NCBI GenBank assembly: GCA_049999725.1
Contig: JBNGIS010018894.1
Location: 1-64,000 of the forward strand
Length of the DNA: 64,000 nucleotides
From: Haplomitrium mnioides
Taxonomy: Eukaryota; Marchantiophyta; Haplomitriopsida; Calobryales
Reading direction: 5' to 3'
The translations under genes were made by a program, and so were the position numbers. This document shows positions 22,801 to 34,269 of the stretch, one piece after another. Positions within the stretch are counted from its first letter, which is position 1, and every line of letters begins with the position of its first letter. A model generated the notes under the pieces. The model saw only the letters and a list, made by a program, of their open reading frames with translations. It was not told the origin of the DNA and did no database searches.

Positions 22801-23565
22801 CACATGGTCCACTTGTTGCTCCAATAGTCATCATAGCTGCACTTAGATGTGGCATAAGTTGTTGGATATGAACTCATGTTTTGACTTTCAAAAGTTTGAT
22901 TGAATTGCAAACTTAATGAAGTCCCTCTCTACCCGCTTTGCATCTGGGTAAGGGTTGATAAAGTCCAACAAGTATTGAGAGAACTGGAGAGAACAAAAGA
23001 AAAAGTCAATGACTTGACACAAACAACTTTCAACAATTTAGAAAGGAACTACAAGCATTTCAAGCTTTGAACTAAGCACAAAGTTGCAGTGTAGTCCATG
23101 TGCGCATGGACTTTAGAGCCCTTGTGCGCAAGGACTCATGAGCAACTTTAAATAAAAAATGAATGAAAAACATTTTCCGATCTTACCTTCTGTTGTTGAA
23201 GGCTGGTGCAAACCGTAAACCTTTTACCGTAAACCCTTTGCAAATACGTCCCTTGGCTTCATCTCGTTGAAGCATAATCTTTTTTGTGAGGCCTTGAAGA
23301 GGGTAATGCTAGCCTTTGACTACAAAAGCAGCTTGATGAAGGCTCTCTACTACTCTTGAATCATTGTTATTTGGACCATAAGGCCTATGTTGAATTTTTC
23401 ACCTTCACCTGCAAAAAGGTAAAGGTGATGATCAATGTCTTCTATAGTTCCACAACAAACTAGCCATTCATAGTCTAGTTTTTGTGGCTCTAGAACCTTC
23501 AGAATATCCGAATAACTATAAGGCTTTGGTTGAGCTGGTTTGGGAGCACTACCCTGTGATGCCAT
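19858..23565 (-). pseudogene. Module copy B, right gene: ParB-like/DNA amino-methyltransferase
   Basis: Exons from splice sites on the minus strand: 23565-23187, 22983-21519, 21164-20607 and 20503-19858. Donors are GTAAGA, GTATGT and GTAAGT; acceptors are CTCCAG, TTATAG and CTACAG. All four exons match copy A. Exon 1 starts MASQGSAPKPAQPKPY. Exon 2 has a Ser/Glu linker, then EGNHSGVARQLL (ParB-like), CYVYVGLTPIE and NGMVSSQKLKGELVLETL. Exon 3 has KLTAAAKERSKLG, YPLAFLLHCQKAREW and motif IV as LAIDDIP, followed by a +1 frameshift. Exon 4 has the motif I region WILDLSYRFGTNLVCAL, then NCIAVEY. Stops in exons 1 and 4 and the frameshift make it a pseudogene. It keeps the exon 3 splice acceptor that copy A lost, so B is the better guide to the ancestral gene model. 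Confidence 0.65.
21249..21450. repeat. Palindromic repeat array in intron 2 of copy B
   Basis: About nine units of GGACTCTCGAGAGTCC-type palindromes alternate with ATGCGCGCAT-like cores, inside intron 2 (21518-21165). It is the same repeat family as in copy A with another arm sequence (CTCGAG replacing TTCAAA). A two-unit remnant also lies in intron 1 at about 23090-23145. Confidence 0.85.
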
Positions 23566-24015
23566 TTTCTCAAAAGTAAAACTAGTAAAAATTGAGGGCA
23601 AAAATCTAGCGAATAGAAGCTGACAAAAGCAAAAGGCTGAAAATGGAAAAATAACAAGAAATTGCAAATTTAAAATGATAATGACAAGAAAACAAAAACT
23701 AGAAACTCACGACAATGGAAAGAAACTTTCCATTGTCGCTCCTTTTATACCAAAATTTCAAAAAATATGTTTCCCACCAAAAAATGATTCACAAAGCTCT
23801 TGACACATAAGTTTGCATGGTGCAAAAAAAACTAGTATATAAAGAATTGCTTGTTTTCATCTTTCCAATTTCTTTATTTCATTTTCTTCACAAAGATTTC
23901 ACAATTTTGTCGTTTCTTTTATTCAAAAACATATATTTGAAGTAGGCCATTAGAAGTTGAGAATATTTTCTAAAATAGTTTCTCTAAATACTTAATTTTT
24001 TATTGGTATTTATCA
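23566..24015. promoter_or_regulatory. Bidirectional promoter of module copy B
   Basis: 450 bp separate the two divergent start codons. The minus-strand TATAAAAG (23742-23749) serves the methyltransferase gene. The plus-strand TATATAAAG (23836-23844) serves the left gene. The GGAAAGTTTCTTTCC hairpin next to the first TATA is conserved with copy A. There is no assembly gap here, so this is the reference copy for the promoter. Confidence 0.7.
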
Positions 24016-24156
24016 ATGGCTAAAGTCTTCAAAAACAAGAAGAGGTTAGAATTTCAAGATTCATGTTCATAGAAAAGTGTTACTTTTGGTTGGTAGCTAG
24101 AGATTCTTTCAAACCGTAGTTTTGTGGAGGTAAGCGATGGAATACCCAAAGCGACA
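24016..24156 (+). pseudogene. Module copy B, left gene, 5' fragment
   Basis: The start MAKVFKNKKRLEFQDS matches the left genes at 7599 and 11370, with a stop after about 18 codons. Weak homology runs to about 24156. The G1 retrotransposon LTR then begins, so the rest of the gene is gone. Confidence 0.6.
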
Positions 24157-24499
24157 AATGGATCAAGAGGAGGAAATTGAGGCTGGGCATATCGCAGATG
24201 AGGGAGCTAGCAAAATGCAAGCGGATCAAGTAAGGGCTGCATGGAGTTTGTAAATCAAGCAAGAGTGCGAGTAGGGAAGGATGAGGGCAGAAAGGATTCG
24301 AGGAGGAGAAATTCATCGCATAATAGATTTGTCGTAGCGGGATCGCTGTAACAAGAGAATTCGCCAGAAGGGGGGGTATTGTGTAAGCACGTCTAAATTC
24401 GCGGCAAGAGAAGAATCGTGCAAAGGGAGGTTGGAAGGAATTGAGAGGGAGGCAGCTGCACTGAGGAGGTGGGCACGACGGACGTAAAAAACAGACACT

Positions 24500-25560
24500 T
24501 CAAACGCAGCGAGTCCATGGGAAACTTTGGAAACGTGGCAACTTCGGAGGAGTCTGTGGGAAACTTTGGAAGGTACAACTTTGGACATGCCCGCGGGATG
24601 CTACGGAAGTTACAAATTTGGAGGAGTCCATAGGATACATCGGAAGGAGGTCAACTTCAGAACCATGCAGTCAAATATGGCGGTCCAACTTCCACTTGGA
24701 AAGCAGCGACGGATGGCACAACTTCAAAAATGTGGCAACCTTGGAGGAGTCCGTGGGAAACTTTGGAGACGTGGCGACTTCGGAGGAGTCCATGGGAAAC
24801 TTCGGAGATGTGGCAGCCTTGGAGAAGTTCAGGGGATACATCGGAAGGTACAACTTTGGAGGAGTCCGCAGGATAAATTGGAAGGTACAACTTTGGAGGA
24901 GTCTGCATGATACATTGGAAGGAGGTCAACTTCAGAACCAGGCAGTCAAATATGGCAGTCCAACTTCCACTTGGAAAGCGGTGATGGATGGCACAACTTC
25001 GAAAACGTGGAAGCTTTAGAGCAATCCAAGGAAAACTTCGGACCAGTCCGTAGGTCAACTTCGGAACCAAGTCAACGCGGTGGTCCAATTTCCACCTTGC
25101 GGACGGCGGCGAGCAACGCCTTGCGGAACCAAGTCAACTTTGAATGCAACAGTCTCAGGAATACTTCAGAGTCACTAGTCCGAGGGAAACTTTGGACAAG
25201 TTTGTAAGTCAACTTCGGAACCGGGTCAGTGTGGCAGTCCAACTTCTACCTTGCGGATGGCCGCAAACGACGTCTTGGTGAACCAAGTCAACTTCAGATG
25301 CGACAGTCCAAGGAGTACTTCAGACTCACCAATCCGAGGGAAACTTCCGACTAGTCCATAAGTCAACTTTGGAACCAGGTCAGCGTGGCGGTCCAACATC
25401 CACCTTGTGAACGGCGGCGGGCGGTGCAACATCGAAAATGTGGCAGCTTGGGAGGAGTCCGAGAGAACCTTCAAAAACGTGGCAGCTTGGGAGCAGTCTG
25501 AGACAACATCAGAAATGTGGCAGCTTGGGAGCAGTCCAAGGGAAATTGTGGATCAGCCCA
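24500..25560. repeat. Tandem arrays inside G1 5' LTR
   Basis: The first part (24500-24930) has about 39-bp units containing GGAGGAGTCCRTGGGAAACTT. The second part (about 25030-25420) has longer units of around 154 bp with CCACCTTGCGGA and GAAACTTYGGACCAGTCCG. A third short array (25435-25550) repeats GTGGCAGCTTGGGAGCAGTC. The counterparts are at 40730-41780 in the 3' LTR. Confidence 0.75.
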
Positions 25561-26941
25561 CGGATTACTGCGGATCAATCCGCGAAATACATCGGGCAAT
25601 CAATCTTTGGAGTTGATCAGCAGACCTAGCACTCTTCAGACACATCTCTTCGAATCTCTCTGTAGAAAAAACCTCTGCGGACCTTGACTTTGGATCTTCA
25701 CCAAGCTTACTACTTTAAGCAATCAGTTTGGGTTCCTTCAGCCGCGACCTCTTCGGACATTACCTTCTTCTGATCTTTTTCTCCTTCTGACTATTTCTTT
25801 GAATCCGACCTACAGATTGGCGAGTGCCTCACCTTCATCTGTGTACTAATGTGGATCAGCCTATGTCAGGCCAATCGCAGATTGTGACTCTTTAGGCACG
25901 CCTATTGGGGATCCGCACATGGCTCATTAGTTACTATCTCCGACCTGCGCCGAGATCTCCCATGTTCGAATCAGCTTTCCAAACTCATCCACATCGAGAC
26001 CTACCTTCGATCTACACCGAGGTTGTCTTCCCCCGACCTGGCAGAACTTCGGAGAATACCATTAACTTTGGACCAGCCCTCGACCGTATAGATAGGTGTC
26101 ACTGCGCCAAGAAACATTTGCTAACTAGAAAAATTGCCACACACCACGTGGAGGAAGGAGACGATCTTGAACAAGAAACACTTTAGAGGAATGGGAGTGC
26201 GCGGGAGGGGAGGGAGGGGGGGTATCGATTGATGCGCTACGACGTTTGAGGGGTTGATAAATATGCAAAATTGAAGTGCGAAAGCAATCTCAAAGAGGAA
26301 GACGCAGCGAGAGAGGTAGGATAGAATTCTAGGGAAGATTCACGTGAAGCGAGTGGACTCGTGCAGGGGGCTAGCAGAGGTGTAGGTGGACTAGAGGGGC
26401 GTTGAGAATCATTGAGCATGGAGCTCTAGAGGCTTAGACAATCTAGGTGTACTCATCGTTGCAGGTGGACCAGCATTCAGAGTTGTATCGCTACTTGAAG
26501 CTGAAGGGGGTTCTTTCTGTCTTGAATTCAGGAGAGGCTGCTAAGGGGGAATCTTGGGGTCATCTCAGCATCATCTGTGCAGAAGCATCAATCCTAAGGA
26601 CGCCAAAGTGCATTTTTTGTCTAATCTCTCAAGTGGAGCCAAGAGAAGAGTGGCTGCGTTAGTGCCCGCGCACTACGGAGAAGATCCATTCAAGGTTCGA
26701 GGTGGAGTGTATGGCTAGTAGTCGAGGGGACTATCTTCCAGAGGTGGAAGTTAAAGAAAACCTCTTCCGAGTCTAAGGAAGTAAATTCAGAGCTTCTCGC
26801 AAAGGAAGTTGAAAAACTATCTAGTTGAGGGTGCGTGGGTGACAAATCGAAGGAAGATTGGAGTGGTTGTTTGAGGAGGAGTGAAGCCTACTGGAAAGCT
26901 TGGATCTTGAGACGTTGAAGGCCTTACAATTTTGGTGGAGC

Positions 26942-26942
<1 letters not shown>

Positions 26943-26977
<35 letters not shown>
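26943..26977. repeat. (TG)n microsatellite in 5' LTR
   Basis: An uninterrupted run of about 17 TG dinucleotides. The 3' LTR has the same tract at about 43159-43191. Confidence 0.9.
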
Positions 26978-26978
<1 letters not shown>

Positions 26979-27760
26979 TAGCTAGATTTTCTTTCTGTTT
27001 GTAATTTCTGAAAGAGCACTTTAGATTCAGAGCATACCAGCATTTCGGCTTGTTCGGAACCTAGGAGAACCCTGCAAAGGGGGGGTCAAATCTATTGACA
27101 TTGCTTCTTGGTATTTCGGATGTTGGACTTAACTTCCATTTTGTATGCAAGGTGATTGGGTCCATTTTTGGATTCTTGGAATATATTTTGGACTACCACC
27201 AGAAGTGCCTCGGACTTGTATGTGTGTATTTCAAAATTGTGTGTGAATGAGCAGGAGTGACGTTGGAGTAATTGTTGATCAATGAGAAGGCTTGTAGGGT
27301 AGAGAGGAGTTCCTTAGGACCTCAAAGTGATAGCTTGGATGTGGGGCTATTGCAGAAAAGAACCTCAACCCCTGGTTTGTCCGCCTCTGCCTTCTACAGT
27401 GGTACCTTTGGAGGTTAAGGCCTGAAGAATGGGCGTGATTTGCATCTTTTGGCACTAGAAGGAGGGCATGCCAGAGGCTCATTAGAATTGGAGTATTTGT
27501 GGGCTGCTGAAATATTATGAAATATTATTCGAGTCCATTGGTTTTAGCGAGAGAACGGGTGTTGGCTGTAGGTGTGTGAATGCATGTGTTGTACTTGGTT
27601 GTTGTAAGGCGGTGTTGTCGTTACTCCAGAGTGGGTAAGTAAGAGTTTGCGTCAAAATGGTTCAAAGTCCCTCCCATAAAAGGTCCGGAAACACAAATCA
27701 GCCCTTAAGTTGGGGTACATTGGTCGGAAAAGAGATAGGGGACCAATCTCCAAGCTGACA

Positions 27761-28030
27761 TACATTTTTTTACGATCACGGTGGGACAAAAGAGTTCTGG
27801 AAATTAACCTTGCATTAATTTGTTTAGTGGAAAGTGGAGCAAGGAAAAGAATTTTGGAATTCTGGGAGCAGCCTAGCACCAGAAGTGGAAGGAGACTAGT
27901 CAAAGAGGTTGCCATGTACCGATAAAGGAGGAATCTCCCTTTGAAGTGGAAGAAGCATTGGAACGGCGGTTAGAGCTCTCTGTTCCGTACAACCCAACAC
28001 TCCAATGGCCAATATATAGGGTATTTAATA
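27761..28030 (+). other. G1 leader between LTR and gag
   Basis: Untranslated leader after the LTR end. I could not identify a convincing primer-binding site directly after 27760. Confidence 0.4.
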
Positions 28031-29350
28031 CAGAGGTCACGGTTCAGATACAAAACATTCTGAGGATCTACCAGAGAGGATCCAAATGAGTGGTTGGATG
28101 AGTTTGAGGGTACAGGTTATGCCAATGGAGAGAACCTCATCAAGGAGGCCATTCTCCCTGGGGTGTTGAAAGGAGAGGCTGGTCCTTGGTACCAGACTCT
28201 ACCAGAGGCCACTAAGAGGAATTGGGACACCTTCAAGGCAGCCTTCCTAGAGGAATTCAGGAAAATAGGAGGGGAATCAGAGGCCTTGATCAAGATAGGC
28301 CAAATAGAGATGAAGAAAACCGAATCGGTGCAGAAATTTCTGCAATGATTCCAACAAATGGCCCAGAAGATCAAGCCCTCCGACATTGGATGGGATGCTT
28401 GGTTCATTTCAGCCCTGCCCAAAAGTTTAGAGGCCTGGGTGAGGAGATCCAAACCCACATGCCTCAAGCAAGTAGTGGAAGAAGCCCAATCCTATGTCAA
28501 GGCTGAGGTGTCAATCTCGAAGAGGAGGACAAAGAGGAGTGATGAGTCAACAAATTCTTTGAAAAGTTCTAGCCAAGAGGATAGTTCTCACGCTAGCTCC
28601 TCTTCAGAATCAGAATCTAAGAGCGAGAGTAGCCCAAAAATCTCAGAGGATGAAAGATCCCATAGGAGGCGAAAGAAGAAAAGAAGCATGAAGAAAAAAG
28701 AGGGCAAAGAGAAGAGGGGTAGAAAGCATGAGAAGCACAAGGAGAAAAAGGCCCACCGGTCCTATGATAGAGGCGCTGGGGTAGAGACCAGCAAGAGGAG
28801 GAGGTTGAAAGACCCCATAGAGGAAATTAATGCAAAATTGGAGGCTATCACAATCCATTTTGCAGGCCCAAAGCCAGAGGGGGAAAAATTGTTGTCACGA
28901 AGGGCTCATGTATGGTGCGTGAAGTGGAGAAGCTATAGGCACTCCCCACAAGAATGTTCCTTGGATGGGACGCCTATTCATTATGTAAGGGAGGATCCAC
29001 TCGAGTGGTACCATGAAGAAGTAAAGTATGTGCAAGAGGAGCCATCCGAGCTCGTATACTAGGTGGTCAGCCAGCTCCGAACAATTGTAGGCAGACCGGT
29101 CAATCTAGTGCCTAGCCAATCAGCAGCATGGGGGCACGCACGACCAGAAGGGGCGGGGACCAGTTCGAACCGGACCAAGGTGATGGTATGCTGGAATTGT
29201 GGGCAGCCAAGTCACATTTCCCTAATTGTTCGAAGCCTAGAAAGCAAGGATATGGCAAGCCACCCCTAATATATACCAGCTGCAAGAAAGAAGGGCATCT
29301 GGCCAATAATTTCCCCCACACCAAAAGCCATGAGTTGCCTTCCAATCCAG
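28031..29350 (+). pseudogene. gag: G1 gag with zinc knuckles
   Basis: The capsid region starts near 28075 (EWLDEFEGTGYANGENL, GPWYQTLPEATKRNW, FLEEFRKIGGE), has a stop at about 28346, then runs open to 29062. A Ser/Glu-rich and then a Lys/Arg-rich tract (KKKRSMKKKEGKEKRG) follows. Degenerate knuckles are WCVKWRSYRHSPQEC (second Cys changed), CWNCGQPSHIS and SCKKEGHLANNF. The matching gag of G2 lies at 51944-50401 on the minus strand. Confidence 0.8.
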
Positions 29351-32014
29351 TCTAGTAGGACCCACCGTCGACAACAATCAATCTGGTGACCTCTGCATAG
29401 GAGCATGGGGCAAAGTTTCCAGGAGTGGAGATGATGGTGGAGGAAGACTGCTACCAAGTGGCCACAATGAGAGGGAAAGCCAAGCAGGCTCGAAGAAAGA
29501 GAGGAAGAACATGCCCCCTATTGAGGAGGGTTCAGATTACAAGAGGGAGCACCCCAAGTTATTCTACCCGAAGCAAGAGGAGGAAGTGAAGAAGTAGTTG
29601 GAGGCCCTAGAGGCAGCTGAAGCTTAGCAAGCGGCGGATAAGACCATGCGGGAGATCAATTGTAGAATTGCAACCGAGCAAGCCAAACAAGACCTAGCAG
29701 CCCTGCCACCAACCAGCACATGCGTGCCTTACAACATCCAAATGGATGTAAGAGATTGCTTGGTCACCGCGACAATGGGTCAGCTGATTAGAGACAACCT
29801 AGTATACAAGAGGCAGCTCTGAGAGCTACTCATGGGCGCCAAGAGGAAAAGGAAGCTCCCCACAGTAGGCACCACCGTCGACTTGAGGATGATTTGTGAG
29901 GACAAAGGAGCCTCTGAGATAGACATCCAAATTGCAGGGTGTAGTTTGTCCCTAGTGCCCGTGGATGGAGGTGCAGGAGTGAATATCATGGTTGAGGAGA
30001 CCACCCACCATCTTGGCTTTAAGACTTTCCAACCAACCGAAAGAATTATGCGGTTGGTTGACAGGTCTAGGGTTAAGTCCTTGGGGGCCTTACTGAAGGT
30101 TCCAACCTTGATTGGAGGAAAGGAGTTTGCTCTGAACTACTTAGTTATGAGGCCGGCCAGAAGTTCCTCATACCTTGTGTTAATCGAGAGGCCTTGGTTG
30201 TATAGTGCCAACGTAATGCACAATTGGGGGGACCCTACATTAGTGTTCGGGCCAAGCAGAACTGTGGTTCACTACGGACCTGTTCCACATGAGGGGGAGA
30301 CCACATAAGACACGGAGTATGACACTGAGTGGTCAGTGGAAGAGGAGTCGGAGGACAATGACACTTACTGGTTGAAATTGGTGAGTGATATGACAGAGGT
30401 AGATTTTGTGGGCGAGGCTGAAACGAAAGTGAATCAGTTGGAGACCTCTATATTTGGGGTTTGGGACACAACGGAAGTAGAGACAAGAGTGACAATCCTC
30501 AGCTCTGGAACCAACCAAAAAGGGGAGTCAGAAGTATCAACTTCTAGCCCTGAAACCGATCTAAAAGGGGAGTCGACTGCAGCCATCATTCCAGGGGAGG
30601 CTGATCACCAATGTGGGGTAAGGGAACCTAACAAGAAGTATGCTGCAGGTGGCCTAAGGCTCGCCCACTTGGAGTCAGACTGTGATTCCACAAACAGGAA
30701 CAAAGTAGAGGTCATAAAGGCGGAGCAGTACCAAGAAATAATGGTTTCCCACGAGAGGACATTCCAGCTTGGCTTCGCCCTGAACAGAGGGGCTGAGAGA
30801 GCTTTTATGCAGACCTTGGGGAACTACAGTGATATATTTACATGGAGTCATACAGATCTGAAGGGTGTGCCCAAGGAATTAAGGGAGCATCGAATCGATT
30901 TGGAAGCCAACGCGACCTCCGTGAGGCAGCGACTATATCGAATGAATCCATGCTTCTCTCTGCTAGTTAAGGAGGAGGTGGATAAGCTCCTAGATGCATG
31001 GTTTATGTACCCTATTCCAAACAGCAAATGGGTGTCTCCTTTGGTGGTGGTGTCGAAGAAAGCAGAATTGGATGGGAAGCCAAAAATACAAGTCTGCTAG
31101 GATTTCGGCAAGCTAAATGCGGCCACAAAGAAGGACCACTACCTCCTACCCTTCACTGATGGTGTGTTGGACCTGGTGGCAGGCTAAGAAGTGTACAGCT
31201 TCATGGATGGGTACTCCAGCTTACAACCAGATGTGGATACGAGAGGAAGACCAACTGAAAACTGCTTTTACGACGGAGTGGGGAGTGTTTGCATTTCGGA
31301 GGATGCCATTTGGTCTTTGTAATGCCTCTGGTGCATTCCAAAGAATAATGATGAATATATTTCATGACTACCTCCGAAAGTTCCTTGAGATCTTCATAGA
31401 CAACTTCGTGGTATATGGCAAAGTGAAAGATCATGAGGAGCATGTTTGGCTCACATTTCAGCGTTGCAGGGAAATGGGGCTGCAGCTGCACTCTAGAAAA
31501 TGTTTCTTTGTAGTGAGGGAAGGGATACTACTTAAGCATAAGGTCTCCAGTTAGGGAATTGCCGTAGACCAAGAAAAAGTGGCAATATGGTTGGGTGTGG
31601 CATTTCCAACATGCCTAGTAGAGGTGCAGGGATTCCTGGGCTGCATGGGCTACTACCGGAGGTTCATCCCAAAATTTTCCTTAGTAGCCTACCACTTGAC
31701 TGAGATGGTGAAGAGGGGGAGCAATTTTGAGCCAACCAAGCCTAGAAAATCTAGTTTTAACAAGCTCAAAAGGTGATTGGCAAATGCCCCTATCTTAGCA
31801 CCCCCAAACAAGTCCAAAAAGTTCCACGTGATGGTAGATGTTGCTGGTTTTTGTGTGGGAGCAGTGCTGAGCTAGTTGGATGAGGAAGGAAGGGACCATC
31901 AGATCTACTTGACCAGCAGACTCCTCTTAGCAGCGGAAAAGAATTACTCGCCCACCAATCGTGAGGCCTTGTGAATAATCTACTCGTTGAAAAAATTTAG
32001 GCATTACTTCCTAC
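29351..32014 (+). pseudogene. pol: G1 protease, RT and first part of RNase H
   Basis: The protease is at 29832-30308 with the active site PVDGGAGVNIM (DGG where DSG/DTG is usual). RT runs from about 30720 to 31800: NPCFSLLVKEEVDKLL, WVSPLVVVSKKAELDG, RRMPFGLCNASGAFQR and the catalytic FIDNFVVYG, where the second Asp is Asn. GYYRRFIPKFS marks the end of RT. RNase H starts near 31820 and is cut at 32014 by the C1 insertion. It resumes at 38210 (HYKVVFRTNHDALKYM). Stops at 31100 and 31555 and frame changes between 31110 and 31260 break the gene. Confidence 0.8.
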
Positions 32015-32542
32015 TGTAATCATCACTAACTTTAGTAAGCCATGACCAAAAATAACGTAAGATATAGTGTCAACTATGTCTAGAAATATATTACTAAGTT
32101 AGAGTAGCAAAAAGAGATTGCTATTATAGAGAATTGGACACGTGGCAAGAGGAGAGAAAGTCAACGAGTTAAAGTGAAAGAGGGAGTCTAGATAAGGACA
32201 CGTGGCAGAAGGAGAATTAAAAAGATAAAGATAAAAGACACTTGGCAAAAGGAGAATTAAAGAGAGATGGAACTTATAAGGATAAGTACATGTGGCAGAA
32301 GAAGAATAAAAGTAAAAGGTGGTCCAGTTAGAGTGAGAGAGAAAAGAGCGGTCCAATTAAAAGAGGATAGAAAAAGAACCAATAAGGTTCCTCCACCTAT
32401 GTAAGTAAGGAGCTTTCTATCAAGTATATAAAGAAGGGAGAGTGCCTTGTTTGGCATCTCTTACCTTGTGAGTTTTTGAAGTCTTTGTGCGCTTCTCTTG
32501 TATGTGTTTGTGCTAACTTGTACGTATGCAAGTAGTGTTACA
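32015..32542 (+). repeat. C1 5' LTR with ACGTGGC repeats
   Basis: 528 bp. It carries two ACACGTGGC sites (32138-32146 and 32198-32206) and two variants (32238-32246 and about 32287-32296) in spaced units. A TATATAAAG box lies at 32425-32433. ACGTGGC is the core of plant ABRE/G-box elements. Confidence 0.9.
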
Positions 32543-32543
32543 A

Positions 32544-32555
32544 TGGTATCAAAGC
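32544..32555 (+). promoter_or_regulatory. C1 primer-binding site
   Basis: TGGTATCAAAGC, one base after the LTR end, resembles the complement of the initiator methionine tRNA 3' end (TGGTATCAGAGC) used by plant LTR elements. Confidence 0.8.
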
Positions 32556-33239
32556 TTGGTCTTCTCTAAAGAAGTGTGGATTACCCCTCTTTAGAAAAGC
32601 ACGAAAGACCTTTTGGAGTAGTGGAATCTCCACTTTGCATTAACTCCAAGAGAGTTAAACTCTCAAGTTTTCATAAGTGAAAGATCGCGGATATCCCATT
32701 CTTTATGAATGAAGATAAGAAGTTTGACTTGATACTATGGTAGCCAATGGATAGAGGAGAATTTGTACCTTCTAGAGCTCCGCTATTGAATCCTTTTAAT
32801 ATTCGTGTGTTTAACATTGACAAACATTTCTTTTATCAATTTTTAGTGTATAATTTTGGGGATGATTTTATGGTTTTTGTGATGGAATCGAGAGAACCTA
32901 TTATTTTGCCTGTGGTTAACTATGGTGTTACATAGGAGTGTTTCATTTACGTTTTGTGGTAGATAGAAAATAGATTTGAACCAAACTCCTGTAGAAGAGT
33001 TCAACTCCAAGTGTCACATTTCCATTCGAGTAACGCTTAAGCAAATGCAACGAGATTTTCTTATTTGCAAATTTGGAGAGAGGTTTTGTGATTCAGTGTT
33101 AGCATCAACTAAACCTTTTATTTTACCTATTTTACATAATTGGAATATGTATGTATTTGTTTTCGTATGAGTTACAAGTAGTTGAGTTGTAATAGAAAAT
33201 AAAAAAAAAATCATGGAGGTGAGTTAGAGCAATCTAGAA

Positions 33240-34110
33240 GAAGGAGCTTGGATGATGGCAAAGTTAGAAGAACTCCAAATAGCCCTTATAGCAAGCAAAC
33301 AACAAACAAATATGTTGATGGCGGAGATGGTGAAAATGCAGTTGCAACAAGAGAACGGAGAAGGGAGTGGAGAAACACTACTTTAAAAGATGAGAAATTC
33401 GTGTAAAGTGGACGCTTATGGAGGAAACCACATGGTAGGTGTCGTGGAAGGATGGGTGTATCGGATGGAAGTTCACATGTCATATTATCCGCATGCATCA
33501 GATTTGGAGAAGGGACTATTTGCAAGATCCTTTTTAACAGAACATGCATTTATTTGGCTACAAGGATGGGAGCGACAAAAAAATGCACGATGAGAACAAC
33601 TTTTGTGGAGCAGCCTTAAAGAAGGCTTACTACAAAATTTCAAAGCGATAGACTCTATATTAACCTCAAGGACTAAGCTTTGGGAATTAGAGCAACAAGG
33701 TAGCGTTGCAAGGTACATTGAAGAGTTTTGAAGCCTACAAGTCCAAATTGAAGACATGAGTTCAGCCAAGGCCCTCAACAAATTTTTGCAAGGATTAAAA
33801 AGGAAGATTCAAGGGGAAGTTATGATGCGCAACTCGAAGGATGTTAACGAAGCCATCTCATTTGCTCAAAGAATTGAAGGAACATTGGGGATTGTGCAAA
33901 TAGGAGGGAATTATAGCCCAATGCCTATGGATTTGAGACATATTAGAAGAAAAGATTTCAATCGCCCCAATCAACAACCAAGAGGACCACACAATGCTAT
34001 AGAAAGAAGAACTGAAGAACGACAAGAAACATGAACATGCTATAATTGTGGGCGAATAGGGCATATTGCATCGAATTGTAGAACAGTACGACGCAATCAA
34101 GGGTGAGTGT
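33240..34110 (+). pseudogene. gag: C1 gag with CCHC knuckle
   Basis: Gag coding runs through several frames: KVDAYGGNHMVGVVEGW near 33400, LTEHAFIWLQGWE, FEKLFL-like helices, then SSAKALNKFLQGLKRKIQG and NEAISFAQRIEGTLG at 33760-33900. The knuckle CYNCGRIGHIASNC at about 34039-34080 fits CX2CX4HX4C. A stop near 34034 directly precedes it. The 32556-33239 leader holds only broken short frames. Confidence 0.75.
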
Positions 34111-34269
34111 TTTGACGGCCTCTTCATAATGTCAATAATGGAGAAGAAGAAGAATGTCAGGGAAACGAGAGGTGCCAGTAAAAAAACCTCGTGGTTTTGC
34201 TGGGACAAAGAAGAAAGGCGAGGAAAAGTTTCGATAAAAACAAATATACTATATAGAAAAACAAAAAAA

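Larger units (their letters stand above)
24157..27760 (+). repeat. G1 5' LTR (left end truncated)
   Basis: Matches 40376-43971 along its whole length with frequent small differences, so the element is not recent. It ends CAAGCTGACA at 27760. It contains tandem arrays at 24500-25560 and a (TG)n tract at about 26943-26977. The long ATG-started frames in it are repeat artefacts, as they occur on both strands. Confidence 0.8.
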
